From Cytophagales bacterium (lineage in GTDB: Bacteria; Bacteroidota; Bacteroidia; Cytophagales; Cyclobacteriaceae): a DNA stretch of 9,442 nt. Of this stretch, positions 1 to 7,151 are shown one piece after another; positions within the stretch are counted from its first letter, which is position 1, and the number at the start of each line of letters is the position of its first letter. Below the pieces are notes generated by a model. That model made no database searches. It was not told the origin of the DNA and saw only the letters and a program-made list of their open reading frames with translations. Position numbers and translations under genes: made by a program. Where the stretch lies: assembly GCA_003500135.1 (NCBI GenBank), contig DNTA01000081.1, positions 1 through 9,442 on the forward strand. Direction: 5' to 3'.

Positions 1-602
1 GGGTACCTTTCCTGAAATGCCGCTAGGGCTGCCTTAGTGGATGGACTAATGATGGTTTTGGTAACAATTCTGGTCTGCCCGCCTGAAGAGGCTATGCTTT
101 CCAGTTTTGTTTTCACCTGGTTATCAAGATCCTGCCAGGAAACTTTTTGATCGCCTATTTGAGGATCAGTGAGCCTTTCCTGGTCATAAAGCGATAAAAC
201 AGATGCTTCCACCCTGGCGGAAGTTTTACCTTTTGAGATCGGTGATTTACTATTTCCTTCTACTTTTATCGGGCGACCTTCCCTGGTTTTTACAACCACA
301 CTGCAGTAATCGCCACCATTCATAAAAGTGGAAGCATAATAGTTCGGAATACCCGGGTCAACATCAACCGGTTTGTTCAGATAAGGTATAGCTTTTCTGA
401 CAGGCGCTTCGCAAGCTGCCAAAGAAGCTGCTGCCAGACCAAAACCCATCATTTTCAGAAAGTCCCTTCTGGAAGAACCTCCTTCTGAATTTTCATTTGT
501 GGGCAAATATTCCGGAAATTCTTTATCAGCGTATTTGACAAATTCAGGGTCGTTTTTCAACTGTTCCAACCCTTTCCAATACTGCTTTTTATTGCTTTTC
601 AT
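1..602 (-). CDS. actB: ActB, molybdopterin-oxidoreductase-like large subunit of alternative complex III (5' part only)
   Basis: About 200 N-terminal residues are visible; the rest lies beyond the left edge. ActB is the large periplasmic subunit of alternative complex III, a quinol:cytochrome c/oxidase reductase. It resembles molybdopterin oxidoreductases fused to a ferredoxin-like domain. The start is ATG at 602-600, with AAGGA only 3 nt upstream. The twin-arginine motif is not at the N-terminus but at residues 44-50 (SRRDFLK). A hydrophobic stretch follows, ending in a lipobox-like LAAC with Cys64. This 'TAT variant with N-terminal extension' (residues 1-43 hydrophilic, KYADKEFPEYLP-like) is characteristic of this family. 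After it comes a typical MopB-family start (GGDYC100SVVVKTREGRPIKVEGN region). The usual CxxC Fe-S motif is reduced to one Cys, in line with an ActB first domain that holds no Mo cofactor. It lies 27 nt after actA, so the two are almost certainly co-transcribed. Confidence 0.9.
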   Translation of the reverse strand, partial: MKSNKKQYWKGLEQLKNDPEFVKYADKEFPEYLPTNENSEGGSSRRDFLKMMGFGLAAASLAACEAPVRKAIPYLNKPVDVDPGIPNYYASTFMNGGDYCSVVVKTREGRPIKVEGNSKSPISKGKTSARVEASVLSLYDQERLTDPQIGDQKVSWQDLDNQVKTKLESIASSGGQTRIVTKTIISPSTKAALAAFQERY

Positions 603-629
603 ATATCCTTATAGAATTCTCTACAATAA

Positions 630-1892
630 TTAATAATGACATTTGGCACACTCTAAACCACCTACTTCTTCTACCGTCATAGGTAATTTACCTTCTGCAG
701 AGTGCAATTCAACCAATTTATCGTAATAGGCATTGTCTTTGGCATTAACCTCCGTTTCGCGGTGGCAATTGATACACCAACCCATAGTCAGGTTGGCGTG
801 TTGCTGTACAACCTCCATTTCTTCTATCGGGCCATGACAGGTTTGACATTCAATGCCTCCCACTGCATAGTGCTGTGCGTGATTGAAATATGCCAGGTCA
901 GGCAAATTGTGCACACGGATCCACTCTATAGGCTGATTGTTTTCCACCGCATCATATATTTTTTGGATTTCTGCGGAAACACCTGATTCCCCTTCAATAT
1001 TCTGAATCATAGAATGGCAATTCATACAAATGTTAGGCGAAGGAATATTGGCCGATTTACTTTCCATAACACCTGTGTGGCAGTATTGACACTCGATACT
1101 ATACTGCCCGGCGTGAAGTTTATGTGAAAATGCGATAGGCTGTGTTGGGGCATATCCTTCCTGAACACCTATAGAATACATGCCATCTAAAACCGATTTC
1201 ACGGCAATGGCAGTGAATAGAAAAGCGAAGAACCAGATAAAACCCGGGCTTTTAACAATTTTTAGGACGTTAATCTTCTGGTCTACAATTTCATGGTCGG
1301 ATTCATCAAGACCATCTTTTTGCTTCAGATATTTTGTTAAAACAGAAATTAAAACCGCGAGGACTACCAGAATGAGTACAAGCACTATGAGCAGTGCAAA
1401 CAATATGACCATTACATAGGTAGATGAAAGTGGATCAGCGGCTTGAGTGGCTACCGCACCGGCGCCGGCATCGGCAGCAGCTGTCTCTTCTACCGGGGCT
1501 TTTTCAGACTCCTGTTTTATGTATGCGAGAATCGAAAGTACCTCATCATCTGAATAGTCGAAGGACGGCATTTCAGTTTTGTTGTACTCATTATAAAGCT
1601 CAACGGCATACTCGTCGCCGCTTTGAATAACCTTTTGAGAATTGATAATAAAACCCTTGAGCCAGGGCAATGGCCTTCTCTCATGAACATCTTTCAACGC
1701 AGGCCCCACCACCTGTTCGTGCACAGCATGACATACTGCACAGTTGTTTTCAAACAATGTTTTGCCATTTGAAATGACGCTTTCATCAGTAGGGATGGCG
1801 TTTTCCGCATTGTCTTGTGCCACTGAGTCGCCCAGTGTCATACCAGCGGCGATCAAAATAAAACTAAATATCCTGCAAACCGTCTTTGTCAT
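630..1892 (-). CDS. actA: ActA, multihaem cytochrome c subunit of alternative complex III with fused mono-haem domain
   Basis: 420 aa. A signal peptide (residues 1-25, ending near SVA|Q) leads to a class I cytochrome c domain with haem motif CAVCH (Cys51, Cys54, His55) and likely distal ligand Met108 (EMPSF). An Ala/Glu-rich linker (130-152), a strong membrane segment (about 158-187) and a second hydrophobic segment (about 217-234) follow. The C-terminal part carries five CxxCH motifs: CQYCH at 268, CMNCH at 289, CQTCH at 349, CINCH at 373 and CAKCH at 415, the last one residue before the stop. The penta-haem part is the ActA family, which carries electrons within ACIII from quinol oxidation toward cytochrome c or a partner oxidase. 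The N-terminal domain makes it six haems in total. It is the first gene of the operon, followed after 27 nt by actB. A good promoter sits about 60 nt upstream. The start ATG at 1892-1890 gives the intact signal peptide; its Shine-Dalgarno is weak (AAAGAT). Confidence 0.92.
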   Translation of the reverse strand: MTKTVCRIFSFILIAAGMTLGDSVAQDNAENAIPTDESVISNGKTLFENNCAVCHAVHEQVVGPALKDVHERRPLPWLKGFIINSQKVIQSGDEYAVELYNEYNKTEMPSFDYSDDEVLSILAYIKQESEKAPVEETAAADAGAGAVATQAADPLSSTYVMVILFALLIVLVLILVVLAVLISVLTKYLKQKDGLDESDHEIVDQKINVLKIVKSPGFIWFFAFLFTAIAVKSVLDGMYSIGVQEGYAPTQPIAFSHKLHAGQYSIECQYCHTGVMESKSANIPSPNICMNCHSMIQNIEGESGVSAEIQKIYDAVENNQPIEWIRVHNLPDLAYFNHAQHYAVGGIECQTCHGPIEEMEVVQQHANLTMGWCINCHRETEVNAKDNAYYDKLVELHSAEGKLPMTVEEVGGLECAKCHY

Positions 1893-1948
1893 TGATTTAA
1901 TCTTTACTTTTCAGGCAACGAATTTTTTATGGTCGCTTATTGAAGCCA

Positions 1949-1979
1949 CAAATCTAATATGCAGCTTTTTGATTTCAAA
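1949..1979 (-). promoter_or_regulatory. Bacteroidota-type promoter for actA
   Basis: On the minus strand TTTG (1979-1976) is followed by a 19-nt spacer and TAGATTTG (1956-1949). This matches the known Bacteroidota primary sigma consensus TTTG-N19-21-TAnnTTTG exactly. The expected transcription start is near 1942, leaving a leader of about 50 nt before the actA ATG. Promoter identity is inferred from consensus, spacing and placement. Confidence 0.72.
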
Positions 1980-2113
1980 CAATTAAATTATGCATCACAA
2001 ACTAAAAAGGCCTTTTGCAACGTTTTCTAAGCCCTTTTCGTATCTGGGAACGCATTAATGCACCCCTAGCACTTAATTTAGAAACATTTTAAATAATAAA
2101 ATGCTTTAGACAT

Positions 2114-2133
2114 ACAATGGTTTAAATCATTGT
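2114..2133. promoter_or_regulatory. 20-bp imperfect palindrome, possible operator
   Basis: ACAATGGTTTAAATCATTGT pairs at 9 of 10 positions around a TTTAAA centre; the single mismatch is G/T at the sixth base of each arm. There is no T-run and no adjacent gene end, so a transcription terminator is unlikely. Its place between two divergent promoters fits a dimeric regulator site. The regulator is unknown, and AT-rich DNA yields such dyads by chance at some rate. Confidence 0.35.
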
Positions 2134-2241
2134 TGATGATATTTGTTTTGCCCTCGTTTGAGATTAATTATTTCATAAGAATACATATTGATTCCACCTT
2201 TAAGTGCGATATTTACAATTAAATCGAATAAAATTTCAGAA

Positions 2242-2257
2242 ATTGAAAATTATCAAT
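2242..2257. promoter_or_regulatory. FNR/CRP-family-like dyad
   Basis: ATTGA-N6-TCAAT. The core TTGAAAATTATCAA matches the FNR consensus TTGAT-N4-ATCAA at 9 of 10 defined bases. It lies about 100 bp upstream of the aconitase -7 box and about 290 bp from the actA promoter, a plausible place for a Crp/Fnr-family regulator acting on aerobic metabolism. The assignment rests on consensus alone. Confidence 0.25.
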
Positions 2258-2356
2258 AGAAGCTTACCAAAGCAAAAATTGAGGGTAGTAAAAATGATGA
2301 ATTTGAATTTAGTAACAATTGTCTGGCGAAATTACGCTAAAATATCCTGAGTTTTT

Positions 2357-2364
2357 TAGATTTG
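2357..2364 (+). promoter_or_regulatory. -7 box for the aconitase gene
   Basis: TAGATTTG matches the Bacteroidota -7 consensus TAnnTTTG exactly and is identical to the -7 box of the divergent actA promoter. No clear TTTG is seen 19-21 nt upstream, so the -33 element is weak or absent. Transcription would start near 2371, giving a leader of about 33 nt to the ATG at 2404. The TTG at 2362, the 5'-most possible start in this frame, lies inside this box, which argues against it as a translation start. Confidence 0.55.
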
Positions 2365-2403
2365 CATTTCCTGAAAGCAAATGTTAACCGTAAAACTACA
2401 ATC

Positions 2404-4668
2404 ATGGCATTCGATATCGATATGATAAAAGGCGTATATGCCCGGATGGGTGAAAGAATAAGCAAAGCCCGCGACATTCTGAACCGACCTTTAACACTCA
2501 CTGAAAAAATTCTCTATTCGCATTTGTATGAAGGAACGCCTCAAGAGGAGTGTAAAAGAGGTGTGTCATATGTTGATTTTGCGCCTGACCGCGTAGCCAT
2601 GCAGGACGCAACAGCACAAATGGCCCTTTTGCAATTTATGCAGGCTGGTAAAGACAAGGCTGCGGTTCCTTCAACGGTTCACGCCGACCATCTGATTTTG
2701 GCTAAAATAGGAGCCGATAAAGACCTGCAGGAAGCCCTTAATAAGAATAATGAGGTTTATAACTTTTTGTCCTCCGTTTCCAATAAATACGGAATAGGTT
2801 TTTGGAAACCCGGCGCCGGAATTATCCACCAGGTGGTACTTGAGAACTATGCTTTTCCCGGAGGCATGATGATCGGTACGGACTCACACACCGTAAATGC
2901 CGGTGGCTTAGGAATGGTCGCGGTGGGCGTAGGAGGCGCCGATGCCGTAGATGTAATGGCAGGAATGGCCTGGGAGTTAAAATTCCCGAAACTGATAGGT
3001 GTAAGGCTTACCGGAAAAATGAATGGCTGGACTTCAGCCAAAGATGTAATATTGAAAGTAGCCGGCATATTGACTGTAAAAGGCGGTACAGGATGTATAG
3101 TAGAATATTTTGGAGAAGGCGCAGAGTCGATGTCGTGTACCGGTAAAGGCACCGTATGCAATATGGGCGCTGAAATTGGCGCTACCACTTCAAACTTTCC
3201 TTATGATGAGGCAATGGAGCGCTATCTTCGTGCCACGGAACGCGATGATGTTGCTGATGCTGCAAATGCTATAAAGGATCACCTCAGGGCGGATGCAGAA
3301 GTTTACGAAAACCCGGGGCAATATTACGACCAGCTTATAGAAATCGACCTGTCAACCTTAGAGCCGCATTTGAATGGCCCATTTACGCCGGATCGCGCTA
3401 CCCCTATTTCAAAAATGAAGGAAGAGGCCGAAAAAAATGGCTGGCCAACCAAAGTAGAAGTGGGATTGATCGGTTCATGTACCAATTCTTCCTATGAAGA
3501 CATTTCAAGGGCAGCCTCTCTGGCCACGCAGGCAGTCGATAAAAACCTGAAAACTAAGTCGGAATTCACCATTACACCGGGATCCGAACAAGTACGCTTT
3601 ACTATCGAAAGAGACGGATTCATAGATACCTTTGACAAAATCGGAGGCAAGGTGTTTGCCAATGCCTGTGGTCCTTGTATAGGGCAGTGGGATCGCCCAG
3701 GCGCTTCTAAGGGTGAAAAAAATACAATCGTTCATTCATTCAACCGAAACTTTTCCAAAAGGGCAGACGGTAATCCCAACACCCATGCCTTTGTGGGCTC
3801 ACCTGAACTGGTAACGGCTATGGCGATAGCCGGAGACCTGACCTTTAACCCGCTTACCGACACATTAGTTAATGAAAAAGGCGAACAGGTTAAACTAGAC
3901 CCGCCCACCGGATACGAACTTCCGGAAAAAGGATTTGATGTGAAAGACCCGGGATACCAGGCCCCTGCTAAAGATGGTAGTAAAGTGCAAGTAGTAGTGA
4001 AACCTGATAGTCAAAGACTACAGTTATTAACCCCATTTGAACCTTGGGACGGAAATAATTTGAGCGGACTCAAGTTATTGATCAAAGCAAAAGGCAAGTG
4101 CACCACAGACCACATTTCTATGGCTGGTCCATGGCTACGATATCGCGGACATCTCGATAATATCTCCAACAATATGCTCATCGGCGCTGCAAACTTTTTC
4201 AACGATGCAACAGACAAAGTAAAAAATCAGCTTACCGGTGAATATGATAGCGTGCCTAAAGTTCAGAGGGCCTACAAGGCAGCAGGCATCCCTACTATCG
4301 TGGTTGGAGACCACAACTACGGAGAAGGAAGCTCAAGAGAGCATGCTGCTATGGAGCCGCGACACCTCGGAGTGCGCGCAGTTCTGGTAAAATCATTTGC
4401 CCGCATACATGAAACGAATTTAAAGAAGCAAGGCATGCTGGCACTGACTTTTGACAATGAAGATGACTACGACAAAATTCAGGAAGACGATACATTTGAT
4501 CTGGTAGATTTAAATTCATTTGCCCCCGGAAAGCCACTTACTATTGTAGTGAAACATGCCGATGGCAGCCAGGATGAAATTAAAGCCAACCATACCTACA
4601 ATGAGAATCAGATCGAATGGTTCAAGGCAGGTTCGGCGTTGAATTTGATTCGAAAAAGTCATTCATAG
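2404..4668 (+). CDS. acn: Aconitate hydratase, mitochondrial type
   Basis: 754 aa. It interconverts citrate and isocitrate through cis-aconitate in the TCA cycle, in the cytoplasm, using a [4Fe-4S] cluster. Cluster ligands are visible at Cys359 (GSCTNSS), Cys422 and Cys425 (ACGPCIGQW), one residue off the 358/421/424 of mature mitochondrial aconitase. Other active-site signatures are DH at 95-96, GTDSHT with Asp160-Ser161-His162, the NRNFSKR segment, and the C-terminal swivel-domain motif [10 protein letters not shown] with Ser643/Ser644-Arg645. Length is close to the roughly 750-780 aa of mitochondrial-type enzymes. The ATG at 2404 ([16 protein letters not shown]) is chosen over the upstream in-frame TTG because the latter overlaps the promoter and would add an unconserved-looking 14-residue tail. 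The gene is transcribed alone: divergent from actA and closed by an intrinsic terminator. Confidence 0.97.
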   Translation: MAFDIDMIKGVYARMGERISKARDILNRPLTLTEKILYSHLYEGTPQEECKRGVSYVDFAPDRVAMQDATAQMALLQFMQAGKDKAAVPSTVHADHLILAKIGADKDLQEALNKNNEVYNFLSSVSNKYGIGFWKPGAGIIHQVVLENYAFPGGMMIGTDSHTVNAGGLGMVAVGVGGADAVDVMAGMAWELKFPKLIGVRLTGKMNGWTSAKDVILKVAGILTVKGGTGCIVEYFGEGAESMSCTGKGTVCNMGAEIGATTSNFPYDEAMERYLRATERDDVADAANAIKDHLRADAEVYENPGQYYDQLIEIDLSTLEPHLNGPFTPDRATPISKMKEEAEKNGWPTKVEVGLIGSCTNSSYEDISRAASLATQAVDKNLKTKSEFTITPGSEQVRFTIERDGFIDTFDKIGGKVFANACGPCIGQWDRPGASKGEKNTIVHSFNRNFSKRADGNPNTHAFVGSPELVTAMAIAGDLTFNPLTDTLVNEKGEQVKLDPPTGYELPEKGFDVKDPGYQAPAKDGSKVQVVVKPDSQRLQLLTPFEPWDGNNLSGLKLLIKAKGKCTTDHISMAGPWLRYRGHLDNISNNMLIGAANFFNDATDKVKNQLTGEYDSVPKVQRAYKAAGIPTIVVGDHNYGEGSSREHAAMEPRHLGVRAVLVKSFARIHETNLKKQGMLALTFDNEDDYDKIQEDDTFDLVDLNSFAPGKPLTIVVKHADGSQDEIKANHTYNENQIEWFKAGSALNLIRKSHS

Positions 4669-4694
4669 ACATATTGAATAATTAGCATCACACT

Positions 4695-4721
4695 AAAGCG
4701 GCCCTTGCGCCGCTTTTTTTT
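4695..4721 (+). terminator. Intrinsic terminator of the aconitase gene
   Basis: Perfect 8-bp stem AAAGCGGC / GCCGCTTT around a 6-nt loop (CCTTGC), running into eight consecutive T residues. It starts 26 nt after the aconitase stop. The GC-rich stem core and the U-tract are a textbook rho-independent form. Confidence 0.9.
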
Positions 4722-4750
4722 GTAAATTATACAATAACCGTAGTTTGGCA

Positions 4751-4768
4751 TATTCATTAAAATGAATA
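4751..4768. promoter_or_regulatory. Perfect 8-2-8 inverted repeat upstream of alkB, possible operator
   Basis: TATTCATT-AA-AATGAATA is a perfect 18-bp dyad located 78 nt before the alkB start. No T-run follows, and the preceding gene already has a terminator, so regulator binding is likelier than termination. The alkB promoter itself is unclear: only a shortened -7-like TAATTTG (4808-4814) lies in a suitable place. Chance is possible in AT-rich sequence. Confidence 0.35.
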
Positions 4769-4846
4769 CTAGAAACTTGAGTTATTTACTTTATAAGTGT
4801 TTTTGCGTAATTTGCATTATCAAAATAATTAAATCGCTCAATATAG

Positions 4847-5920
4847 ATGAAAAAATGGCTCCCCTTGAAATATCTCACAGTCTTAACCTTGCCATTAACG
4901 GTGGCCGTTTCGTTCCTTTCGGAAGGTTGGGCCACCTTTTTTCCCCTGATGTATGCGTTTGGTATTATTCCACTGGTGGAACTTGTTTTAAAACCCAATC
5001 ACCATAATTTAAATGAACTGGAAGAACAGGAGGCCCTTGACAACAAAGCTTATGACATCATCATTTATGCCATATTGCCTATCCAATTCGGCTTTTTAAT
5101 TTGGTTTCTGAATATTCTTCCCGGTTACTGGAACCTTTCGTCCATCGGCCATACGGTTTCCATGGGGCTCATGTGTGGCGTATTAGGCATTAATGTGGCG
5201 CACGAGCTTGGCCACCGGTCGAAGAAATATGAACAGGTGTTCGCTCAGTTACTGCTTTTGAGTAGTATGTATATGCATTTTTTTATTGAACACAACCGCG
5301 GACATCACAAAAATGTATCTACCCCCGAAGATCCTGCATCGGCAAGAAAGTATGAAAACGTTTATGCTTTTTTCTATCGATCTATTACGCAAAGTTATAT
5401 TTCCGCATGGAAACTGGAATTTAAAAGGCTCCGAAAGCTACAAAACCCTGCTTTATCTTTTAAAAATGAAATGTTGCGATTTCAATTGATCCAACTGGGT
5501 TTTGTCATTCTCGTATGGTGGTTTTTTGGAACTTTTGCCACTATCGCATTTCTTATCGCTGCATTTATTGGTATCCTTTTACTTGAAACGGTCAATTATA
5601 TCGAGCATTATGGTTTGAGCAGGAATAAAACCAAAAGCGGTTATTATGAAAGACCTCAACCCAATCACTCCTGGAACTCCGATCATCAGATGGGACGATT
5701 GCTCCTATTTGAACTATCGCGCCATTCCGACCACCACTACAAGGCAAGCCGTAAGTATCAGATATTGAAATATCATGATGACGCCCCACAAATGCCGACT
5801 GGATATCCGGGTATGATGCTGCTGGCCCTCGTGCCACCCCTATGGTTTTATATAATGGACCCCAGGCTGGATAAGGCCACACCGTCATCGGGAATTAAAA
5901 AGATTGCATCTTATCAATAA
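4847..5920 (+). CDS. alkB: AlkB-type integral-membrane alkane/fatty-acyl hydroxylase
   Basis: 357 aa, membrane-embedded di-iron oxygenase of the AlkB family, which hydroxylates terminal methyl groups of medium-chain alkanes with electrons from rubredoxin. All histidine signatures are present: HELGHR (His119, His123), EHNRGHHKNVSTPEDPASA (His149, His153, His154), the AlkB-specific NYIEHYG (His254) and LSRHSDHH (His293, His296, His297). These give nine candidate iron ligands, as in known AlkB proteins. Several hydrophobic segments lie before box 1 (about 8-47, 69-92, 98-116) and between boxes 2 and 3 (about 213-248). It is shorter than Pseudomonas AlkB (about 400 aa) but typical of Bacteroidota members. 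ATG 4847 starts a normal membrane N-terminus (MKKWLPLKYL). No rubredoxin, rubredoxin reductase or alcohol dehydrogenase is adjacent, so the true substrate is unproven. Its 3' end overlaps the convergent gene by 26 bp. Confidence 0.88.
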   Translation: MKKWLPLKYLTVLTLPLTVAVSFLSEGWATFFPLMYAFGIIPLVELVLKPNHHNLNELEEQEALDNKAYDIIIYAILPIQFGFLIWFLNILPGYWNLSSIGHTVSMGLMCGVLGINVAHELGHRSKKYEQVFAQLLLLSSMYMHFFIEHNRGHHKNVSTPEDPASARKYENVYAFFYRSITQSYISAWKLEFKRLRKLQNPALSFKNEMLRFQLIQLGFVILVWWFFGTFATIAFLIAAFIGILLLETVNYIEHYGLSRNKTKSGYYERPQPNHSWNSDHQMGRLLLFELSRHSDHHYKASRKYQILKYHDDAPQMPTGYPGMMLLALVPPLWFYIMDPRLDKATPSSGIKKIASYQ

Positions 5921-6983
5921 TCCGATCACCACACTGGTACCGGGGAAATAAATTGGCAGTAAGACAACTGTGTATTGGTAAAATATGCACAAATTCCCCT
6001 TCCTTTATCGAATCATACCAGGCTTCATTGTCCGACCTGATCACTCCGTGCTCCTGGGAAAGCCTGGCCAGGTAGGTTCCCGATAATACTTTACTTTTGT
6101 TATCCTGCGATCTCTGATCAACAACCCTACCATATACATGATTACCATTATGGTTGACAAAATCTTTGGAGAAATGAACTGCCCCGCCATGAATTATAAT
6201 TTCATTCGATCCCTTTTTGGAAACCACTGGGCATTTCACGTTTACCGCTATATTTTCCAGTTGACAAGATCCTGCTAGAAATTGCATTACGTCATAAAAC
6301 ACAAAATTTCCGGGTGAAATACCGGTAATGGACCCGAAGTTTTCAATAACACTGGACCCCGGCGTATCACCACATATAAAAGTATCAATTGAAAAATTAT
6401 CTAATACATTAATTAGCTTTTCATACCTAAAATATATATCCCCATAAATTTTTTCCACTTCTTCCTTCCCTTTTGCCGAATAGGTATGGCCGGGATGCGT
6501 GTAAAAGCCTTTAAATTCAAGCCCCATTGAAATGATACTATTGATTGCATAATCAATATCTTCAATAGCCTCGGGAACAAAACCTGTTCGATCAGAACCG
6601 AAATCCAACTCCACATAACAAAAGACACTTTTGTTTATTGCCCCCAACCACGTGGTAGCCGCTTTCGAACTGACCAAAATGCTGATTTGTACTTTTTCGG
6701 CTAACTCATTCAACTGACCAATTTGGGCCGGATGTACAGGGAAAGCCACTAATATATCTTTCCATCCTACAGCGGCAAAATAATGCGCCATGGCGACCGA
6801 AGATACCGTAATGGTCTTTACCCCTTCTTCTTTAAACCAGTTTCCAACTTCAGCAGACTGATGTGTTTTAAAATGCGGCCTGAATACTAACCCATGTCCC
6901 TTAGCCTTATTTACCATTCTGGAAATATTTTTTCGGCAAATAGCCTCATTCAACTCCAGGTTCGGGTATTGTTGTTTATTCAT
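5895..6983 (-). CDS. PLP enzyme of the D-serine dehydratase / D-threonine aldolase family (alanine-racemase fold)
   Basis: 362 aa, cytoplasmic, no signal peptide. The N-terminal alanine-racemase-like barrel carries the PLP lysine in RPHFKTH (Lys39). Phosphate- and substrate-side motifs follow (FYTHPGHTYS; GDTPGSS). The C-terminal beta domain holds GGAVHFSKDF, LARLSQEHG and the metal-binding pair His338-x-Cys340 in PIHSCLTANLFP. That HxC pair with the N-terminal PHxKTH motif defines the zinc-dependent fold-type III group that includes eukaryotic-type D-serine dehydratase and D-threonine aldolase. Which reaction it performs (dehydration of D-serine or D-threonine, aldol cleavage, or action on a beta-hydroxy-aspartate type substrate) cannot be decided here. 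It is transcribed alone from a divergent region shared with pntAa, starts at ATG 6983-6981, and ends inside the 3' end of alkB. Confidence 0.85.
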   Translation of the reverse strand: MNKQQYPNLELNEAICRKNISRMVNKAKGHGLVFRPHFKTHQSAEVGNWFKEEGVKTITVSSVAMAHYFAAVGWKDILVAFPVHPAQIGQLNELAEKVQISILVSSKAATTWLGAINKSVFCYVELDFGSDRTGFVPEAIEDIDYAINSIISMGLEFKGFYTHPGHTYSAKGKEEVEKIYGDIYFRYEKLINVLDNFSIDTFICGDTPGSSVIENFGSITGISPGNFVFYDVMQFLAGSCQLENIAVNVKCPVVSKKGSNEIIIHGGAVHFSKDFVNHNGNHVYGRVVDQRSQDNKSKVLSGTYLARLSQEHGVIRSDNEAWYDSIKEGEFVHILPIHSCLTANLFPRYQCGDRIIDKMQSF

Positions 6984-7041
6984 GATAAAATGTTTTCAGC
7001 AATAAAGTATTATTTATGGTTTTAACTTCAATCAGGGGATC

Positions 7042-7060
7042 AAGTATTTCAAAAGTATTT
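7042..7060. repeat. Tandem direct repeat AAGTATTT, 11-bp period
   Basis: AAGTATTT occurs at 7042-7049 and again at 7053-7060, about one helical turn apart. The second copy overlaps the -7 box of the PLP gene. It could be a direct-repeat binding site covering the promoter, or plain AT-rich coincidence. Confidence 0.25.
7050..7057 (-). promoter_or_regulatory. -7 box for the PLP-enzyme gene
   Basis: On the minus strand TACTTTTG matches TAnnTTTG exactly, 67 nt before the ATG. The upstream -33 region is weak (TCTG about 17 nt away, not TTTG). Placement in the divergent intergenic region supports it. Confidence 0.45.
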
Positions 7061-7083
7061 TTTTATTTCATTGCCAGAATAGC

Positions 7084-7091
7084 TAATATTG
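7084..7091 (+). promoter_or_regulatory. Possible -7 box for the pntAa-pntAb-pntB operon
   Basis: TAATATTG differs from TAnnTTTG at one base and lies about 60 nt before the pntAa ATG. No good -33 element is seen. It is the best candidate between 6984 and 7151, but weak. The rest of that 168-bp stretch shows only the AAGTATTT repeat and a short AAACGC repeat (7116-7130 area). Confidence 0.25.
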
Positions 7092-7151
7092 AAACCATTT
7101 CAAAAAAACTGATAAAACGCGTATAAACGCCCGAAATTCTGAAAATTGAAT

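Larger units (their letters stand above)
1893..2403. other. Divergent control region between actA and aconitase
   Basis: 511 bp, AT-rich, with no supportable coding region, tRNA or structured RNA. It holds the actA promoter (1949-1979, minus), the aconitase -7 box (2357-2364, plus), a 20-bp imperfect palindrome (2114-2133), an FNR/CRP-like dyad (2242-2257) and a short perfect palindrome GCATTAATGC (2052-2061). The roughly 380 bp between the two -7 boxes is more than two core promoters need, which leaves room for regulator binding. A small upstream ORF cannot be excluded but none is convincing. Confidence 0.6.

Noticed and set aside
1893..2403. Possible tRNA, small RNA or riboswitch in the long intergenic region
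   Set aside because: No cloverleaf, no conserved riboswitch core and no stable GC-rich hairpin; the content fits promoters and operators.
2847..3188. 113-codon minus-strand frame inside aconitase
   Set aside because: Pro/Thr-rich shadow of the conserved GTDSHT region; no start signal or family resemblance.
4762..5007. 81-codon plus-strand frame overlapping the alkB start
   Set aside because: It runs in another frame through the conserved alkB N-terminus, has no ribosome binding site, and begins inside the upstream dyad.
5592..5888. 98-codon minus-strand frame inside alkB
   Set aside because: Antisense to the NYIEHYG and RHSDHH boxes of AlkB, which fully explain this stretch.
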